This document shows, one piece after another, positions 1 through 8,020 of a stretch of 64,000 nt of DNA (the first letter of the stretch is position 1; every line of letters starts with the position of its first letter). The notes beneath the pieces were generated by a model that saw only the letters and a list, made by a program, of their open reading frames with translations, ran no database searches and was not told the DNA's origin. The position numbers and the translations under genes were made by a program. Source of the DNA: Spirochaetaceae bacterium bin103 (GTDB lineage Bacteria > Spirochaetota > Spirochaetia > SZUA-6 > Bin103); assembly GCA_002238925.1 (NCBI GenBank), contig MPNH01000001.1, forward strand, positions 124,001 through 188,000, read 5' to 3'.

Positions 1-3000
1 ACTCCCTCGGTCCTGGAGTTGTGCGTTCTCGTGTTGATCATTGCCGGCGCCGGCTGGGGGTTGCACTCGCTCGGCAACATGATCGAGAGCCACCTTACCG
101 GCAAGCGAGAAGAAACGATTGCCAATCTGTTCCAGACACTCGACTACGACATCAGTTATCGCGACATCTCCCCGTCGCTGCTGCGCGCCTTCGAGATCCG
201 CGATCTGGCAATCTCCAACCGGGGGGCCTCGGACGACCCGCTGGTGTTCATCCGCCATCTGCGGCTGCGCTACAGTCTGTCGCGCCTGGTGATCAGCCGA
301 GACCCGGTCGCCGCGCTGCGCGAGATTCAACTGGTGGACTCCGACTTCACGCTCGACCTGGAGGGCGACGGGGGACTCGGAATACTGCTCCAGGCCTTGA
401 GCGTGGCGGTGAGCGGCGGCGATGACTCCCTCGGTGCGAGCGAGCTGCCGCCGATGAATCTCGCCGGCGCCAACCTCGGCGTCGTCATCGAAGGCCCGGG
501 CATGCGCGTGGAGTTGCGCGAACTCTACTTTCGCGTCCGCGCCGGCGAACGGCTGCGAATCACGGCGAGCGGCACCGTGGCGGCGTTGCTGGCGTCGACG
601 GCGAGCCCGGCACTGCTCGGCAACGAGTTTCTGGAAACCGACTTCCGGATTACCGGCAGCGCCGCCGCCGATTTCAGCTCGGTCGACGCGACCGTTCGCA
701 TACCGGAGTTGACCACCTCTTCATTCGCCGCCGGCCCGCTGACCTTGCAGGTGACGGCCGACGACGACAACCTGCAGATCGCCAAGGCCATGGATCGCCT
801 GCCGCTCGCGGCGCAGTTCACCTACGACCTGAACAGCGGGCGCACCGAATTGCGTTTCGAGGCCGACGACCTGCAGGTGGCGGATGCGGCGCAATTCGAC
901 GCCTCCGGCCCGGAGCTTGAGCTGCTGCAGGCGGCGGTAGTCACCGGAAGCGGGCGCTGGATTCAGGATCCGGCGGCAGGAATGCGCTACGACGGCGATT
1001 TCAGCGCGCGGCTCGCGGCCGCGGGCGGGCGTCCCGAAACCGAGGTGGTGGTGGCGGCCAACGGCGACGGCGAGCGGCTGGTGGTGTCGAGGCTCGACGC
1101 GCGGCTGGACCAGATCGGCGTGCAGTTTGTCGGCGACCTGCTTCTGGATCCGATCTCTCCCGAGGGCGACTTGATCGTTACCACGGCGCCGGACCTGTTG
1201 GGCGGCATACCCCTGAACGCCCGGATGACGCTGCGGCGCAACGGCTCCGGGTTCGACCTGCGCGGCGACGGCATGACCCTTGGCGACACCGCGGTGCTCG
1301 GCTTCGAGGCCAACCTGTCACCGGCAGGCGCCGGCCAGCCGCGCTTTCGCTACCGGGCCCGCATGGCGCTGGAACAGGATGTCGCCAACTCGATCACCGC
1401 CGAGGGAGTGCTCGACCTCCGGGCTGGCGTTGACCTGGGCTTCGCGGCTCGCTTCACCGACGTTGCCGCTGGCGCCCTGTACCGCCTTGCCGCGTCCCCG
1501 GATGAGCGCCAGCCGTGGCTGGTGACCACGCTGGAACCGCTGCTGGTGAACGCAGCGGTATCCGGCAGCACCGATTTCGCCGGTGTGCAACTCGGCCGCT
1601 CGACGGTGCGCGTGCTCGACCGCTCCCAACGCGAGACCCGGCTGCGCTTTCAGCTCGATCGGGAGCAGGAAGATTGGCTACTGGACGACCTGGCGGCGCA
1701 GTGGGGCGGCTTTCGACTGCAGGGTGACGTCAGGGTGACACCGGCGGAGGAGAGTCTTGAGGTGGCGGCCAACTTCACGGTCAACGACCAGCCGCTCTTC
1801 CTGCAGGTCACGCACCGGGCGGGCGAGGGGCTTACCGCCTCCGGCAGCCACCAACTCAGTCTTGCCGCCGACTACGCGGCGGCGGAAATCTCGTTTCGCG
1901 GCGCGGTGACCGAGTTGCCCGTGCCGTGGTCGCCGGATCACCCGCCGCTGAAGACCACCATGGCGTTCAGCGGGGAGATTGGGGAGTCGGCGGAATGGTC
2001 GCTGCGCAGCGACGCGGTAACCGTCACCGGGATTCCGTTTCTGGATCGCCGCGGCGCCGAACTCGAGTTCGGAATTCGGGCGTCTGCCAACGGGATGTCC
2101 CTCGACCCGATTTCCCTGCGTGACGGCGAAAGCATGTTGACCGGCAGCGGCAGCGTGACTTACGGCGGCGGGCCAGGAGCCGTCGCCGGCCGCATCGCAC
2201 TGGCCGATGCCGCCAATTATGAACGCATTTCAGTTTCCGCGGCGCTCGACCAGGACAATCTCGACGGCAAAGCCGAGATTCGCGGCGTGCCGCTCGCTCG
2301 TATCGGCGAATTTCCGATCAGCGGCGACTTGCAGGCGAACGTGACCGCTTCCGGACCGATACAGGCCCTGATGTGGAACGCGGCGGTGAGCCTGGAAAAT
2401 GGCCGCCTCAACGAGGAGGAGGTCGCACTGGCCGCAACCGTCGAGGTGGCACCGGGCAGCCTGCTGCTCGATCAGATCACCTTCGATCTGCTCAGCCATC
2501 ACCTGCGCAACGGTACGTTTTCCTACGACCGTGACAGCGCCCGCGCGCAATTCGACGCCGACTACAGCGCCGACTATTTCGGCGACCCGGTAAGCGCACA
2601 TCTGCGGCTCAGCACGGACGACCTGGACTTTGGCGAGGGCGGCAGTCTGAACACCGCCTTCGCCTCCGGCATGAGAGCTGCGCTGCACACCAGCGCCCTG
2701 CAGGTTGCCGGCGCCCCCCTCGACGACTGGAAGATGCAGCTGGTGGTGGCCAATGGCGACGCGGCGCCGGAGCCCGGCGCGCCGCGCACCGACATTGTCG
2801 TCCACTTCGACGGCGGGCCGCATGAGGCGTTCGCGGGGTTCATCTCGACCCTGGGACAGTTTCAGGTGCACGTGCGCGGAGAACCGTACCCGTTGCGCGG
2901 CACCGCAACCGGATCGATCTCCAGCGGAGTGATCGCCGCCGACGTGGATCTCGAGGAAGCGGACGCGCGGGTGATCAACGAGGTCCTCGGCGACTCGCCG

Positions 3001-4359
3001 ATCAGCGTGGAGGCGGGCCGTGCCAGCGGCACCGCGCGCGTGGAGGGCCCCCTCAACGATCCCGACTTCTGGGGACAGCTGCGCGTCACCGGCGGCTCGG
3101 TGACGTCGCTGCTGTCACCGCAGGTGGTGGGACCGTTCACCGTCGTCCTGACCCTGGAGGAGAAGGCGCTGACCATTTCCGGCTTCGCTTCGGAGACCGG
3201 GGCCGCGTTGCCGGTGACCGTCGTCGGCGCCGCAACCGTGGAGCGCTGGGCGCCCGCCACCTACCGGCTGGAATTGGCCACGACCAGCGCCAGCGGCATT
3301 GCGATCGACCACCAGTTCGGGCCGTTGCAGTTCAACGGTTACGCCATGGGCACCGTCACGGTCGCCGGGGCGCCGCAACAGGTGTCGATCAGCGGCCGCG
3401 TGCAGGCGGTGCAGGGAGATATCGCCATCGCCGAGGTGGCGGTGGGCGGCGGGCGGGCCGATCCGTTGGAAGTGGACCTTGCGGTGACCACCGGCCGCAG
3501 CGTGGAGTTCACCTGGCCGACGGCGCAGTTTCCGATTCTGCGCGTGATGCTGGTGCCGTCCGAGGAGGTGCGCATCGGCTACGATGGTCTGGCCGGGAGC
3601 TTTTCCGTGGATGGCGCGGTCGACGTGCGCAGCGGCGACTTGTTCTATTTCAATCGCCAGTTCCGGCTCCGCGAGGGACGCATCGGCTTCTCCGAGAACG
3701 AGACCCGGTTCGACCCGCAACTCGAAGTGCACGCCGAGACGCGCGAACGGGACGCCAACGGTGATCCGGTGCGAATCATGCTCGACGCGGAGACCAGTTT
3801 CAGCCAGTTCAGCCCCGAGACCGTGCGCCTCGCATCCGATCCGCCGCAGAGCGCGCTCGCGCTCGATGCGTTGTTGCGCGATCCGCTGGCCGGAGAGAAC
3901 GCCGACGTGACCGGCGGGGCGGGCGTGTCCGCCGCGGCCTTCTCCGGCGACCTGCTGGCCCAGGTGGCCCTGCTGCAGCCGGTCGAGCGAGCGCTGCGCG
4001 AGGCGCTCGGCGTCGACATGGTCAGTATCCGTTCGCCGTTCGTGCAGAACCTGGTGCTCGATGGGCTGGCCACCCCAACCGAGGACGGTTCCGACGTGAC
4101 GGTGGGGAATCCTCTTGACAACACCTCCCTGTCTTTCGGAAAGTACCTGGGTAGTGACCTGTTCCTTACCATGCTGCTCCGGCTCGATACTCCCGGGGAC
4201 TCGTCGTCGAGCGAGCCGCCGTTGCTCTCCGATATCGAGTTAAGCCTGGAGTGGGCGACACCGTTTTTCATGCTGGAGTGGTCTTTTCTGCCGCGCAATG
4301 CAAATACGCTTTTTGTTACCGACAATGCCATCACCTTGCGTTGGGGGTGGCGTTATTGA
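1..4359 (+). CDS. tamB: TamB-type translocation/assembly protein, 5' end outside window
   Basis: The reading frame is open to the left window edge, so the true start lies upstream; a TTG at 19 is the first possible start visible. A hydrophobic stretch right after it (VLVLIIAGAGWGL) fits the N-terminal inner-membrane anchor of TamB/YtfN proteins. More than 1,000 residues of repetitive beta-rich sequence follow. The last 330 or so residues resemble the DUF490/TamB C-terminal domain and the protein ends WGWRY. Family knowledge: TamB spans the periplasm as a groove-shaped beta structure and acts with Omp85 proteins in outer-membrane biogenesis and lipid transport. bamA follows directly on the same strand, the order also found in Treponema, which supports the call. 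The visible length of about 1,450 residues is normal for the family. Confidence 0.9.
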   Translation, partial: TPSVLELCVLVLIIAGAGWGLHSLGNMIESHLTGKREETIANLFQTLDYDISYRDISPSLLRAFEIRDLAISNRGASDDPLVFIRHLRLRYSLSRLVISRDPVAALREIQLVDSDFTLDLEGDGGLGILLQALSVAVSGGDDSLGASELPPMNLAGANLGVVIEGPGMRVELRELYFRVRAGERLRITASGTVAALLASTASPALLGNEFLETDFRITGSAAADFSSVDATVRIPELTTSSFAAGPLTLQVTADDDNLQIAKAMDRLPLAAQFTYDLNSGRTELRFEADDLQVADAAQFDASGPELELLQAAVVTGSGRWIQDPAAGMRYDGDFSARLAAAGGRPETEVVVAANGDGERLVVSRLDARLDQIGVQFVGDLLLDPISPEGDLIVTTAPDLLGGIPLNARMTLRRNGSGFDLRGDGMTLGDTAVLGFEANLSPAGAGQPRFRYRARMALEQDVANSITAEGVLDLRAGVDLGFAARFTDVAAGALYRLAASPDERQPWLVTTLEPLLVNAAVSGSTDFAGVQLGRSTVRVLDRSQRETRLRFQLDREQEDWLLDDLAAQWGGFRLQGDVRVTPAEESLEVAANFTVNDQPLFLQVTHRAGEGLTASGSHQLSLAADYAAAEISFRGAVTELPVPWSPDHPPLKTTMAFSGEIGESAEWSLRSDAVTVTGIPFLDRRGAELEFGIRASANGMSLDPISLRDGESMLTGSGSVTYGGGPGAVAGRIALADAANYERISVSAALDQDNLDGKAEIRGVPLARIGEFPISGDLQANVTASGPIQALMWNAAVSLENGRLNEEEVALAATVEVAPGSLLLDQITFDLLSHHLRNGTFSYDRDSARAQFDADYSADYFGDPVSAHLRLSTDDLDFGEGGSLNTAFASGMRAALHTSALQVAGAPLDDWKMQLVVANGDAAPEPGAPRTDIVVHFDGGPHEAFAGFISTLGQFQVHVRGEPYPLRGTATGSISSGVIAADVDLEEADARVINEVLGDSPISVEAGRASGTARVEGPLNDPDFWGQLRVTGGSVTSLLSPQVVGPFTVVLTLEEKALTISGFASETGAALPVTVVGAATVERWAPATYRLELATTSASGIAIDHQFGPLQFNGYAMGTVTVAGAPQQVSISGRVQAVQGDIAIAEVAVGGGRADPLEVDLAVTTGRSVEFTWPTAQFPILRVMLVPSEEVRIGYDGLAGSFSVDGAVDVRSGDLFYFNRQFRLREGRIGFSENETRFDPQLEVHAETRERDANGDPVRIMLDAETSFSQFSPETVRLASDPPQSALALDALLRDPLAGENADVTGGAGVSAAAFSGDLLAQVALLQPVERALREALGVDMVSIRSPFVQNLVLDGLATPTEDGSDVTVGNPLDNTSLSFGKYLGSDLFLTMLLRLDTPGDSSSSEPPLLSDIELSLEWATPFFMLEWSFLPRNANTLFVTDNAITLRWGWRY

Positions 4360-4418
4360 CGCCGCATCGACTCGCCGGCGCGCCGTCCCGCGCACCGTGC
4401 CCTCCGGGCGACCGGTCC

Positions 4419-6977
4419 ATGGTCAGACCTAAGACCCGGGCGGTGCCGGGATCAGAACCACGGGCGGTGCGGCGGCGCATCCTCGCCGCCATGCTGGTGC
4501 TGCTGGCCGGCATCGTGGGGGGCGGCACGCTGTACGCCCAGTCGGGCGACGACTGGTACGTGGGCAAACCGATTGCCGACGTACGGTTCGACGGTCTGCG
4601 GCACGTGGCCGAGTCGGACCTTCGTGAAATCGTGCAACCTTACGTCGAGCAGGTCTTTACCCTCGATCTGTTCTGGGAACTGCAGGGCCGGTTGTACGCT
4701 ACCGACCTGTTCGAGAGTCTGGAGTCGAACGCCGTGGCGGTCGACGACGAACAGTCCGCCGTAATCGTCGAGTTCCTGGTTCAGGAGCGGCCCCTGGTGG
4801 GCAGCGTTGAGTTGGTCGGCAACCAGCGCATCCGTGACACCGAGTTGCTGGAAGTAATGGAACTGTCCCGCGGCGACGTGTTCGACCCCATCAAGCTCGA
4901 TGCGGACGAGTCCGCCATCCGCGGGTTGTACGTTACCAAGGGGTATCCGGATGCCGCCATCACCATCGACACGGTACGCGACGACGAGGGTGGCGAGGTC
5001 GCCGTCGTCGTGCAGGTGGTGGAAGGTTTCGAGGTGACGGTCGATGAAATACGCTTCGTCGGCAACGAATTCGCGTCCGAGAGCACCCTCCGGGGCCGCA
5101 TGCGCACCAAGAAGCGCTCACTATTCGAGAGTGGCGCGTTCCGCGAGGTCACCCTGCAGGAAGACGAGGAGATCATCGAGGCCTACTACGCGTCGAACGG
5201 CTACGTCGATGCCGAAGTCGAACGCATAGAGCGCGAATTGGTGCTCGAGCCCGACCAGCAACGGCGCTCGCTCATGCTGACCATATACCTCGCCGAGGGC
5301 CAGCAGTACACCTACGGCGGCATGTCGTTCGAGGGCAACGCGATCTTCTCCAGCGAGGAGCTCAACAATCTGGTCCGGCACGGAGCCGACCGCGAGGTGA
5401 ACCGGGAAGTCGTCGAGGCCGACTACCTGCGCGTACAGGATCTCTACTACGAGAGCGGCTACATCTTCAACCTGTTCGAACTGATCGAGGAGCGCGACGA
5501 ACAGACCCGCCAGATCGCCTATCGGGTCGTCATTCAGGAGCGCGAGCGGGCGCACATCGAGAATATCGTGATCAGCGGCGCCGACAAGACCAGGGACCAC
5601 GTCATTCTGCGCGAGTTGCCGTTCGAAGTCGGCGACGTCTTCAACCGCACGGCGATCGTGCAGGGACTGCGCAACCTGTACAACACGCAGTACTTCTCGG
5701 CGGTCGCGCCGGACACCCCTCCGGGCAGCGCCGAGGGACTGATGGACGTGGTGATCACGGTCGAGGAGCAGAGTACCGCGGATATCAACTTCGGGGTTAC
5801 CATCGGCGGATCCGAGTTCCCGTTCGCCGGCACGGTGCGCTGGAACGAGCGCAACCTGTTCGGGGGCGGCCAGTCGATCGGGGCGGGGTTGGAGCTGTCG
5901 CCCGTCAAGCAGTCCTTGAACTTCGAGTTTGTGGAACCGTGGTTGTTCGGTGCGCGTTGGTCGGGCGGTCTGAACCTCGGCTTGGAGCGCTCGGTGGTAC
6001 GCGGCGTGCTGCAGGATATCCTGCCGCCCATCTTCACCGACCCCGACCAGGCCGCGCCCGACCCCTACGAGAGCAGGGAAGAGTGGGAGCAGGCGCGCGA
6101 CGACGGCGAGTCGGTGGACGGCCGCTACACCATGGAGTACACCGAGTGGGACGTCATCGTCGGCACCTCCACCACCTATCGCATTCCCACCTCGCTCGGC
6201 ATCGTGCGGTTCAGCGGCGGCTTGTCGTCCACCTTGCGCTTCCTGACCTACGACACGGCGATTTACCGGCCGTTCGAGAAGACGATCCGCGACGATCGTG
6301 AAAACTGGGTGATGGTGAACCGGATGGATGTCGGGGTCGCCTGGGACGGCCGCGACATCTTCCTGAATCCCACCGAGGGCTGGCTGCTCTCTCAGGGCGC
6401 CTCCTTCACCGGCGGGTTCCTGTTTGGCGACCGCCACTTCATTCGTCTCAACAGCCGGGCCGACGGCTTCGTCACGCTGCTGAAGGCCCCCCTGCTGGCG
6501 AATTGGGACCTCCAGATCGTGTTCGGCGCGCATTCCGGATTCGCGTTCATTCTGCCGCAGTTCTGGGTGCCCGAGGGCGAGGAGCACCTGGCAACCGACG
6601 GTCACGGCGACCTGCTTGCGCTAGACGGCATCCGCGTGGCCCGCGGTTGGGACGTCGTGCGCGGAGGCCGGGCACGCTGGGAGAATTCGGCCGAGATCCG
6701 GGTGCCGATCGATCCGAGGCTGCTGTGGGCCGTGCTGTTCGGGGATGCGGCGGTGCTGTGGCCGGAACTGGATGATATCGAATCGACCGCCATCGAGGAC
6801 TTCCACTTCAGCCTTGGCGCGGGACTCCGGTTCGCGATTCCGCAGTTTCCGATCCGCCTCTACTTTGCCAACACGTTCAAGATTGTCGACGAGCCGGAGC
6901 GCCCCGACGAGACGCTCGACCTGTTCAGCCTCGACGAGTGGAAATTCGTGATCTCGCTCGGAGGGGATGTTTTCTAG
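4419..6977 (+). CDS. bamA: Outer-membrane protein assembly factor BamA (Omp85)
   Basis: This is the central outer-membrane insertase of the BAM complex. From the ATG at 4419 the protein is 852 residues. It has an Arg-rich n-region and a hydrophobic core (AAMLVLLAGIVGGG) ending near LYAQ at about residue 41, a good signal peptide. About five POTRA repeats follow, visible as recurring segments such as DVRFDGLRHVAESDLREI and GNQRIRDTELLEV. A C-terminal 16-strand-type barrel begins near the FGVTIGGSEFPFAGTVRWNE region and the protein ends in Phe (GGDVF), as outer-membrane proteins often do. The frame is open further upstream to 4251 inside tamB, but the signal peptide fixes the start near 4419. 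It lies 59 bp after tamB and overlaps ompH by 11 bp, so the three are probably one operon. Confidence 0.95.
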   Translation: MVRPKTRAVPGSEPRAVRRRILAAMLVLLAGIVGGGTLYAQSGDDWYVGKPIADVRFDGLRHVAESDLREIVQPYVEQVFTLDLFWELQGRLYATDLFESLESNAVAVDDEQSAVIVEFLVQERPLVGSVELVGNQRIRDTELLEVMELSRGDVFDPIKLDADESAIRGLYVTKGYPDAAITIDTVRDDEGGEVAVVVQVVEGFEVTVDEIRFVGNEFASESTLRGRMRTKKRSLFESGAFREVTLQEDEEIIEAYYASNGYVDAEVERIERELVLEPDQQRRSLMLTIYLAEGQQYTYGGMSFEGNAIFSSEELNNLVRHGADREVNREVVEADYLRVQDLYYESGYIFNLFELIEERDEQTRQIAYRVVIQERERAHIENIVISGADKTRDHVILRELPFEVGDVFNRTAIVQGLRNLYNTQYFSAVAPDTPPGSAEGLMDVVITVEEQSTADINFGVTIGGSEFPFAGTVRWNERNLFGGGQSIGAGLELSPVKQSLNFEFVEPWLFGARWSGGLNLGLERSVVRGVLQDILPPIFTDPDQAAPDPYESREEWEQARDDGESVDGRYTMEYTEWDVIVGTSTTYRIPTSLGIVRFSGGLSSTLRFLTYDTAIYRPFEKTIRDDRENWVMVNRMDVGVAWDGRDIFLNPTEGWLLSQGASFTGGFLFGDRHFIRLNSRADGFVTLLKAPLLANWDLQIVFGAHSGFAFILPQFWVPEGEEHLATDGHGDLLALDGIRVARGWDVVRGGRARWENSAEIRVPIDPRLLWAVLFGDAAVLWPELDDIESTAIEDFHFSLGAGLRFAIPQFPIRLYFANTFKIVDEPERPDETLDLFSLDEWKFVISLGGDVF

Positions 6978-7548
6978 CTGGTTGCGGCGCCGCCGGGCGC
7001 AGCCGACCGGCCGCTTGCTGCCGCACTCGTGGCTGGCGTGCGGGTTGCTGTTGACTGCGGCCGGGCTCGCACCGGCACAGCAGCTGATTACCAACGTCGG
7101 CTTGGTCGACCTGCAGGCGGTCACGACCGCCTACTTCCGCGAGTCGACGGCGGTGCGCGACCTGTACGCGGATCGCGATCGGATTGCGGCGCAGCGGGCG
7201 CGGCTTGAAGCTCAGCTCATCGAGCTCGAGGCGCGCAGGCTGCGCGCGGAGCAGGATGGCCGCAACCAGGAAGCACTCCGGATCGACGATCAGATCTTTA
7301 CGCAGAGACAGCACTTGCGTGATTTCGTAACGGTCATGGACCGGCAGTTGAGTCAGCGCGAGGCGCTGCTCGCGGAGTCGGATGCTTTCCTTGGCGAGCT
7401 CGCCGATGCCATCGAGTACGTGGCCGAGAGCCGCGGCCTGTCGCTGGTGCTGGACAAGAACAACGTGACGCTCCTCTACTTTCTGCCGGAGATCGACATC
7501 ACCGAGTTGGTGATAGCGGAGCTTGGCCGGCGCGCCGGGCGCAACTGA
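6967..7548 (+). CDS. ompH: OmpH/Skp-family periplasmic chaperone
   Basis: The 193-residue protein starts at ATG 6967 inside the last codons of bamA. An Arg-rich n-region and hydrophobic segment (LACGLLLTAAGLAPAQ) form a signal peptide of about 38 residues. The mature start, NVGLVDLQAVTTAYF, matches the first strand of Skp/OmpH. A long, charged, coiled-coil-forming segment (about residues 60-150) corresponds to the tentacle arms, and the end returns to VLDKNNVTLLYFLPEIDITE, the second half of the core. Family role: a trimeric periplasmic holdase that carries unfolded outer-membrane proteins to BamA. Its position directly after bamA supports this. Size is normal. Confidence 0.88.
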   Translation: MFSSWLRRRRAQPTGRLLPHSWLACGLLLTAAGLAPAQQLITNVGLVDLQAVTTAYFRESTAVRDLYADRDRIAAQRARLEAQLIELEARRLRAEQDGRNQEALRIDDQIFTQRQHLRDFVTVMDRQLSQREALLAESDAFLGELADAIEYVAESRGLSLVLDKNNVTLLYFLPEIDITELVIAELGRRAGRN

Positions 7549-7554
7549 ACAGCC

Positions 7555-8010
7555 ATGGCGAGGGTCATGGGCCTGGATGTCGGCTCCCGCCGTGTTGGCG
7601 TGGCGTTCAGTGACACAACCCACGGCATCGCCACGCCGTACGCCACAATTTCCCACCGCGGCGTGCGCGGACTGGTGGCCGACTTGGTGGCCTTGTGCCG
7701 CGCGGAGCAGGTAACCCGGGTGGTGATCGGCATCCCGTGGCAGGCCGACGATACCGCCGGAAGTGCCGCGCGGCTGCCGAACCGGGTTGCGCAGGAGATG
7801 CGCACCGCCGGTTACCCGGTCGACCTCTGGGACGAGCGCGACACTTCCACGAGCGCACGCCGGCTGTTGGCCGGCAACGTGCCGGAGCGGCGTGCGCGGG
7901 CCAAGGGCATGGTCGATCGGATCGCCGCGGCCCTGATTCTGCAATCCTACCTCGAGGCTGCACGGTCGCCGGGACCGGACGGTGTGCCGCCGCGGGTGCG
8001 GCGCGGCTGA
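7555..8010 (+). CDS. ruvX: Putative pre-16S rRNA nuclease / RuvX (YqgF family)
   Basis: The 151-residue protein has an RNase-H-like fold signature. It begins GLDVGSRRVGVAFSD, the conserved first strand with its catalytic Asp, and carries VVIGIPW in the middle and WDERDTSTSARRLL near the end, the counterpart of the family's DER-S/T motif. Family role: processing of the 5' end of 16S rRNA, with an older proposed link to Holliday-junction resolution. The start at 7555 is six bases after the ompH stop, suggesting co-transcription. Its last codons overlap the open region upstream of mutS, but the likely mutS ATG (8021) lies just after its stop. Confidence 0.9.
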   Translation: MARVMGLDVGSRRVGVAFSDTTHGIATPYATISHRGVRGLVADLVALCRAEQVTRVVIGIPWQADDTAGSAARLPNRVAQEMRTAGYPVDLWDERDTSTSARRLLAGNVPERRARAKGMVDRIAAALILQSYLEAARSPGPDGVPPRVRRG

Positions 8011-8020
8011 CACTCGCGTT